Source: Alkalicoccus sp. (lineage in GTDB: Bacteria; Bacillota; Bacilli; Bacillales; Salisediminibacteriaceae). From it: DNA of 64,000 nt. Positions 59,455 through 64,000 of the stretch are shown piece after piece. Below the pieces are notes generated by a model, which did no database searches, had not been told where the DNA came from, and saw nothing but the letters and a program-made list of their open reading frames with translations. Each line of letters begins with the position of its first letter. Within the stretch, counting starts at the first letter, position 1. The position numbers and the translations under genes were made by a program. The stretch lies in NCBI GenBank assembly GCA_007692495.1, contig REBZ01000106.1:1-64000 (forward strand). Reading direction: 5' to 3'.

Positions 59455-61995
59455 ATGACTCAGAGTACACCAATGATGAAACAGTACGAAAAAATAAAAT
59501 CGGAATATGAGGATGCATTCCTTTTTTTTCGTCTTGGTGATTTCTATGAATTGTTTCATGATGATGCTCTTAAAGCAGCCAGGGAGCTGGAAATAACGCT
59601 CACGAAAAGGGGGAAGGGAGACGGTGCGATTCCAATGTGCGGCGTCCCGCATCATTCCTCGGAACAATACATTTCCCAGCTTATCTCCAGGGGATACAAA
59701 GTAGCCGTCTGTGAGCAGACGGAAGATCCTGCTGCAGCGAAAGGAGTAGTCAAAAGGGAAGTAGTCCAGGTGATTACTCCCGGGACTGTGATGGACGGGA
59801 AATCACTGCACGATCAGAGTAATCAATATGTTGTTTCAGTAGAAAAAAACGAAGGTTTATACGCTGTTTGCGCAGCTGATATTTCGACAGGAGAAATGTT
59901 TATTACAGGAGTGGACGAAGAAATACTGGCACTTGAGGAAGCTGTTTCCTATGATCCGAGAGAAATAGTTCTTCCGGAAAACGTAACAGATTCTTTTTCC
60001 AGCAGGTTAAAAACACGCACCGGGGCTGCAGTTTCCCTTACCGGTAAACCATCCAAGAGAGACGAGGATGAAACCCTCCTGAGTAATATACCGGATAAGC
60101 GTTTATGGCCGGGGGCATTCAGGCTGATTACTTATTTTTCAGAGACGACAAAACGGACTCTCTCTCATCTGCAGAAAGCTGTATATTATGAAGCGGCACA
60201 ATTTCTTTCGATCGACAGTTATTCGCGCCGCAATCTGGAAATAACTGAGACGATGAGGGACCGGAAAAAGAACGGATCGCTTCTGTATGTTCTTGACCAG
60301 ACAGAGACAGCAATGGGAGCACGCCGCATGAAACGATGGCTTGAACGGCCTTCCATCCATAAAGAAACGGCGGAACAGCGCCAGAGCCTGACAGCTTCTT
60401 TCGTCGACCACTTCATGGATCGGGAAACCGTCCGCGAACAGCTGCGCGGCGTATATGATCTGGAGAGACTCAGCGGAAGAGTAGCTTTCGGTAATGTCAA
60501 TGGAAGAGATCTTGTCCAGCTTAAAAAGTCGCTGCAGCAGATTCCCTATATCATCGAAACGATGAAAGGTGTTAATAACAGTTACGCAGACGAACTGCTC
60601 GCTTCCATGGAAAGCCCGGAACCGCTTGTCCAGCTGCTTGATTCAAGTATAAAGGAAAACTGTCCTCCATCTATTACAGAAGGAAATCTCATTAAAGACG
60701 GCTATAATGATAAGCTGGATGAATATCGTTCTGCTATGACCAACGGGAAAAGCTGGATCGCAGAACTGGAAGCAAAAGAAAAAGAAGCTACCGGCATCAA
60801 ATCTATGAAAGTAGGTTTCAACAAAGTTTTCGGTTATTATATCGAAGTTTCGAGGGCGAATTTAAAATACTTACCGGAAGGACGGTATGAAAGAAAGCAG
60901 ACACTTTCCAACGCAGAGAGATATATTACTCCTGAGCTTAAAGAAAAAGAAACGATTATTCTGGAAGCGGAGGAAAAAGCTGAAAAGCTTGAGTACGATT
61001 TATTTTTGACCGTCCGTGAAAAAGTTAAAAGTTACATTCATGTTATTCAGGAAACCGCTAAAACTTTAAGTATTATTGATGTACTCCAAAGTTTTGCGGA
61101 AACAGCCGAAACGTGTCATTACGTAAAACCGTCTTTTACTGATAAACGTCGTATTGAACTTGAAAACAGCAGGCATCCGGTAGTTGAACAGACCATTGAT
61201 GCCGGAGAATACGTGGCCAACGATCTACTTCTGCACGATGAAAGAGAAATGCTATTAATAACCGGTCCGAATATGGCCGGTAAAAGTACGTATATGCGGC
61301 AGCTGGCACTGATTGTAGTCATGGCACAGGCCGGCTCCTTTGTACCGGCAGACCGGGCTGTGCTTCCGATGTTTGATCACATTTTTACTCGCATCGGTGC
61401 TGCCGATGATCTTTCCCAGGGTCAGAGTACATTTATGGTCGAAATGCTCGAAACAAAACAGGCTGTAGAACGGGCCACTTCCAGCAGCCTGATTCTTCTC
61501 GATGAAATCGGCAGGGGGACTTCCACATACGATGGCATGGCTCTTGCTCAGGCAGTGATTGAATTTATTCATAATGAAATAAGAGCAATGACTCTTTTTT
61601 CCACTCATTATCATGAACTGACCCGTCTGAGTGGAGATTTAAAACGCCTCCGCAATGTGCACGTGTCTGCCAGAGAAGAAAACGGCAGTCTGACTTTTTT
61701 GCATAAGGTTGTTGAAGGCGCAGCGGATAAGAGCTACGGAATCCATGTAGCTAAACTGGCCGATCTGCCGGCCGGACTCATATCCAGAGCAGCTGAAATA
61801 CTCACTGCCCTTGAAAGTGAAAGTGAAGACAGGCGGGCAGACCATTCACCAGATAATACAGTGCAGCAGCTTTCTCTTTTTCCGGAAGAAGATAATCATC
61901 CTGTACTGGAAGAGCTGCAGAAAGCTGACCTGATGCATATGACCCCGCTTCAGGCGATGCAGCTGATTGACGATCTGCAGAGAAAACTAAAGTAA
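59455..61995 (+). CDS. mutS: DNA mismatch repair protein MutS
   Basis: MutS recognises mismatches and starts repair with MutL. From ATG 59455 it has 846 aa, with the mismatch-binding segment FFRLGDFYELF near residue 25-35, connector, core and clamp domains, and the ABC ATPase with Walker A GPNMAGKS at 604-611 and the LLDEIGRGTSTYDG signature. The C-terminus carries QQLSLF, a clamp-binding-like motif. I chose 59455 because it aligns with the usual start (M..STPMMKQY); an ATG at 59401 adds 18 unlike residues. Neither has a strong ribosome-binding site. Confidence 0.96.
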   Translation: MTQSTPMMKQYEKIKSEYEDAFLFFRLGDFYELFHDDALKAARELEITLTKRGKGDGAIPMCGVPHHSSEQYISQLISRGYKVAVCEQTEDPAAAKGVVKREVVQVITPGTVMDGKSLHDQSNQYVVSVEKNEGLYAVCAADISTGEMFITGVDEEILALEEAVSYDPREIVLPENVTDSFSSRLKTRTGAAVSLTGKPSKRDEDETLLSNIPDKRLWPGAFRLITYFSETTKRTLSHLQKAVYYEAAQFLSIDSYSRRNLEITETMRDRKKNGSLLYVLDQTETAMGARRMKRWLERPSIHKETAEQRQSLTASFVDHFMDRETVREQLRGVYDLERLSGRVAFGNVNGRDLVQLKKSLQQIPYIIETMKGVNNSYADELLASMESPEPLVQLLDSSIKENCPPSITEGNLIKDGYNDKLDEYRSAMTNGKSWIAELEAKEKEATGIKSMKVGFNKVFGYYIEVSRANLKYLPEGRYERKQTLSNAERYITPELKEKETIILEAEEKAEKLEYDLFLTVREKVKSYIHVIQETAKTLSIIDVLQSFAETAETCHYVKPSFTDKRRIELENSRHPVVEQTIDAGEYVANDLLLHDEREMLLITGPNMAGKSTYMRQLALIVVMAQAGSFVPADRAVLPMFDHIFTRIGAADDLSQGQSTFMVEMLETKQAVERATSSSLILLDEIGRGTSTYDGMALAQAVIEFIHNEIRAMTLFSTHYHELTRLSGDLKRLRNVHVSAREENGSLTFLHKVVEGAADKSYGIHVAKLADLPAGLISRAAEILTALESESEDRRADHSPDNTVQQLSLFPEEDNHPVLEELQKADLMHMTPLQAMQLIDDLQRKLK

Positions 61996-62008
61996 AGGAG
62001 GCGTGGAA

Positions 62009-63886
62009 ATGGGACGAATTGTTCAGCTGGACGAAAAACTTTCCAACAAAATTGCAGCCGGAGAAGTAGTGGAAAGGCCGGCCTCCGTAGTGAAAGAACT
62101 CGTAGAAAATGCGATAGATGCCAATAGCAGTAAAATAAGGATAGACGTGTCGGAAGGCGGTCTCTCCAGTATCCGCGTCCTCGATAATGGAGAAGGTATT
62201 CTCCCGGAAGACAGAGAAACCGCTTTTTTCAGGCATGCGACGAGCAAAATTAAAACGGACAGGGACCTTTTTCGTATCGGCACGCTCGGTTTCCGGGGCG
62301 AAGCACTTCCAAGTATAGCTTCTGTCGCCGAGGTGACACTAAAAACGTGTGCCGGGGAACCGGAAGGAGAAAAAATAACAGTAAGAGGCGGGCAGATTAC
62401 GGAGCGGGTAACAGCTCCTCCAAGGCAGGGGACGGAAATTGTTGTTCGGGATCTGTTTTATAATACGCCTGCCAGGCTGAAGTATATGCGCACAGTGTAC
62501 ACAGAGCTTGGTCATATAAGCGATGTCGTTAACAGAATGGCTCTTGCCAGACCGGATATAGCTTTTGAATTATGGAGCGACGATAGAAAAATGCTGAAAA
62601 CTGCCGGTCAGAATGATGTTCTCCGTGTTCTGAATGAAGTATATGGCAGAACAGTCGTGAAAGAAATGAAGTATATCAAAGCTTCTTCGGAAGATTTCCA
62701 GATAGAAGGGTACATTGCAGCTCCAAGCGAAGCAAGATCCAACCGTTCATACATGACTACTATTTTAAACGGAAGGTATATTAAAAACCCGGCGCTGACA
62801 AAAGCAGTTCAAACCGGATATGCGACGCTGCTTCCTGTCGGCCGGTTTCCTATCGTTTGTCTTCATATTACGATGAACCCACTTCTTGTGGATGTTAATG
62901 TTCATCCTTCCAAAATGGAAGTCCGGCTGAGTAAGGAAAGAGCTCTGCAGGATCTTGTCTCAGAAGCAGTAAAAGAAGTTTGGGAGAATACCAGATTGAT
63001 TCCAGCAATGAGCAGTCCGGAAAAACATCCCCCTAAACCGGAGCAGATGTCCCTTAATCTCCAGGAGCAGAGCAGTGTTTCCGAAGAAAAACAAGCAGAA
63101 AGAAATCAAACTTATGAAGTTTCAAAAAGCAGAGAATCCATCTCTCCTCAAGACCTGCCAAAGGCGGTTTCAAATAGTAAAGAAAACGAGGAAGCCGGCC
63201 GTTTCACCAGCGGTCGTACAGACAGCATCCATTCGACAATCCGAGACCCGGAGGTGGAGAGTGTTTCTGCGGAGATACATTCTCCGGCAGTGCAGAGCGC
63301 TGAAATTCCTTCTCTTTATCCGATCGGTCAGCTGCACGGCACATATATACTGGCGCAGAATGAAAGTGGCTTTTACATGATTGATCAACATGCAGCGCAG
63401 GAAAGAATCAATTACGAGTATTATGCAGACAAACTGAAGCGGCCTTCCAATCAGCTTCAGGAGCTCCTCGTTCCACTGACTCTGGAAGTAACCGCCTCAG
63501 AAACTGAGATGCTCAATGAAAATAAGGAAGCACTCGAAAAAGTAGGGCTGTTTCTGGAACCGTTCGGAACAAACACCTTTTTAATACGTGCTTATCCGGA
63601 ATGGTTTCCGCCGGGGGAGGAAAAAGAAACCATCCAGGAAATGATTGAACATATACGTAGAGCTGGAAAAGTGGACATCGGTTTAATCAGGGACGAGGCA
63701 GCGGCAATGATGTCGTGTAAAGGAGCGATTAAAGCAAATCATCATCTGCGTCAGGAAGACATGGAAGCTCTTCTCGTCGAATGGAGAAAATGCCGTAATC
63801 CCTACACCTGCCCCCACGGCAGACCCGTCATGGTCCAGTACACAATTTATGAAATAGAAAAAATGTTCAAGCGGGTGATGAATTAG
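62009..63886 (+). CDS. mutL: DNA mismatch repair protein MutL
   Basis: MutL links MutS recognition to strand incision. The 625-aa protein has the GHKL ATPase motifs (ELVENAIDA, DNGEGI, FRGEAL) in residues 1-330, a variable linker (~335-430) and a C-terminal endonuclease domain. That domain has D459QHAAQERINYE, matching DQHA(X)2E(X)4E, plus SCKGAIKANHHL and CPHGRP, so it should be a nicking MutL as in other Gram-positives lacking MutH. ATG 62009 has AAAGGAGG 7 nt upstream; GTG 62003 is too close to it. Confidence 0.97.
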   Translation: MGRIVQLDEKLSNKIAAGEVVERPASVVKELVENAIDANSSKIRIDVSEGGLSSIRVLDNGEGILPEDRETAFFRHATSKIKTDRDLFRIGTLGFRGEALPSIASVAEVTLKTCAGEPEGEKITVRGGQITERVTAPPRQGTEIVVRDLFYNTPARLKYMRTVYTELGHISDVVNRMALARPDIAFELWSDDRKMLKTAGQNDVLRVLNEVYGRTVVKEMKYIKASSEDFQIEGYIAAPSEARSNRSYMTTILNGRYIKNPALTKAVQTGYATLLPVGRFPIVCLHITMNPLLVDVNVHPSKMEVRLSKERALQDLVSEAVKEVWENTRLIPAMSSPEKHPPKPEQMSLNLQEQSSVSEEKQAERNQTYEVSKSRESISPQDLPKAVSNSKENEEAGRFTSGRTDSIHSTIRDPEVESVSAEIHSPAVQSAEIPSLYPIGQLHGTYILAQNESGFYMIDQHAAQERINYEYYADKLKRPSNQLQELLVPLTLEVTASETEMLNENKEALEKVGLFLEPFGTNTFLIRAYPEWFPPGEEKETIQEMIEHIRRAGKVDIGLIRDEAAAMMSCKGAIKANHHLRQEDMEALLVEWRKCRNPYTCPHGRPVMVQYTIYEIEKMFKRVMN

Positions 63887-64000
63887 TGACGGCGCCGCAG
63901 AAAGCGGTCGTAACTACAGCAGCCAGGCAGGAGAAACTTCTTTGCAAAAAAGCTCGGGAGCTCGCGGGAAGGTATGATTTTCCATTTGTTCCGAGAAGAA
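63886..64000 (+). CDS. Partial gene after mutL, probable class I SAM methyltransferase
   Basis: A frame opens with GTG overlapping the last base of the mutL stop and runs open to the window end (38 codons). It begins MTAPQKAVVTTAARQE and continues to LAGRYDFPFVPRR. The pattern (VVTTA... then ...FVPR) resembles the N-terminus of a SAM-dependent methyltransferase family often found between mutL and miaA in Bacillaceae. The call rests on little sequence and on synteny recalled from memory. Confidence 0.5.
   Translation, partial: MTAPQKAVVTTAARQEKLLCKKARELAGRYDFPFVPRR

Noticed and set aside
185-63391. Many long - strand and off-frame open frames over known genes
   Set aside because: They are shadows of real genes, lack ribosome-binding sites and match no protein family I know.
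1-64000. Defence, secretion or biosynthetic gene cluster
   Set aside because: Every gene-length + strand frame belongs to a conserved housekeeping family; no accessory island, integrase (other than xerC), toxin-antitoxin or phage gene is seen.

Overview
The window is a conserved housekeeping segment of a Bacillales (Bacillaceae-like) chromosome. All 52 genes I call lie on the + strand, in nearly the order of the B. subtilis topA-to-mutL region. Gram-positive Shine-Dalgarno sites precede most genes. PolC, CodY, RNase J2, RNase Y, SpoVS, RicA and the ymf genes fix the phylum and point to Bacillaceae. I see no tRNA, rRNA, CRISPR array, prophage, intact insertion sequence or defence cluster.

Layout: 0-6.5 kb has topA, then xerC-hslV-hslU-codY. 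6.5-15.6 kb has translation and envelope genes (rpsB, tsf, pyrH, frr, uppS, cdsA, dxr, rseP, proS). 15.8-20.1 kb is polC. 20.1-25.4 kb is the rimP-nusA-rnpM-ylxQ-infB-ylxP-rbfA operon. 25.9-30.6 kb has truB-ribF, rpsO and pnp. 30.6-37 kb has mlpA, the aspartate/lysine genes asd-dapG-dapA, and rnjB. 37.6-45.9 kb has ftsK/spoIIIE, ymfC, ymfF-ymfH-ymfI, ymfK and rodZ. 46.1-53.8 kb has pgsA-cinA, a DEAD-box helicase, recA, rny and ymdB. 53.9-64 kb has spoVS, tdh-kbl, miaB-ricA, mutS-mutL and the start of a probable methyltransferase.

Functional links: RNA decay and processing factors recur (PNPase, RNase J2, RNase Y, YmdB, RicA, a DEAD-box helicase). They sit among translation genes (S2, S15, EF-Ts, IF2, RimP, RbfA, RRF, TruB, MiaB) and genome-maintenance genes (TopA, XerC, PolC, FtsK, RecA, MutS/L).

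The most informative signal is what is missing compared with B. subtilis, which I recall rather than computed. Absent from their usual slots are trmFO, the whole fla/che operon, ylxY, ymxH, dpaA/dpaB (spoVFAB), tepA, ymfJ, pbpX and cotE. A DEAD-box helicase is extra between cinA and recA. The loss of flagellar and sporulation loci suggests a non-motile, possibly non-sporulating lineage; some salt- or alkali-adapted Bacillaceae are like this, but the genus assignment is only a guess. Four intergenic regions of about 0.6 kb hold degenerate copies of a dispersed repeat, two of them at gene-loss junctions. I found no clear new multi-gene system. The best leads are this repeat family, the recA control region, and divergent active-site or N-terminal residues in RNase J2 and HslV.
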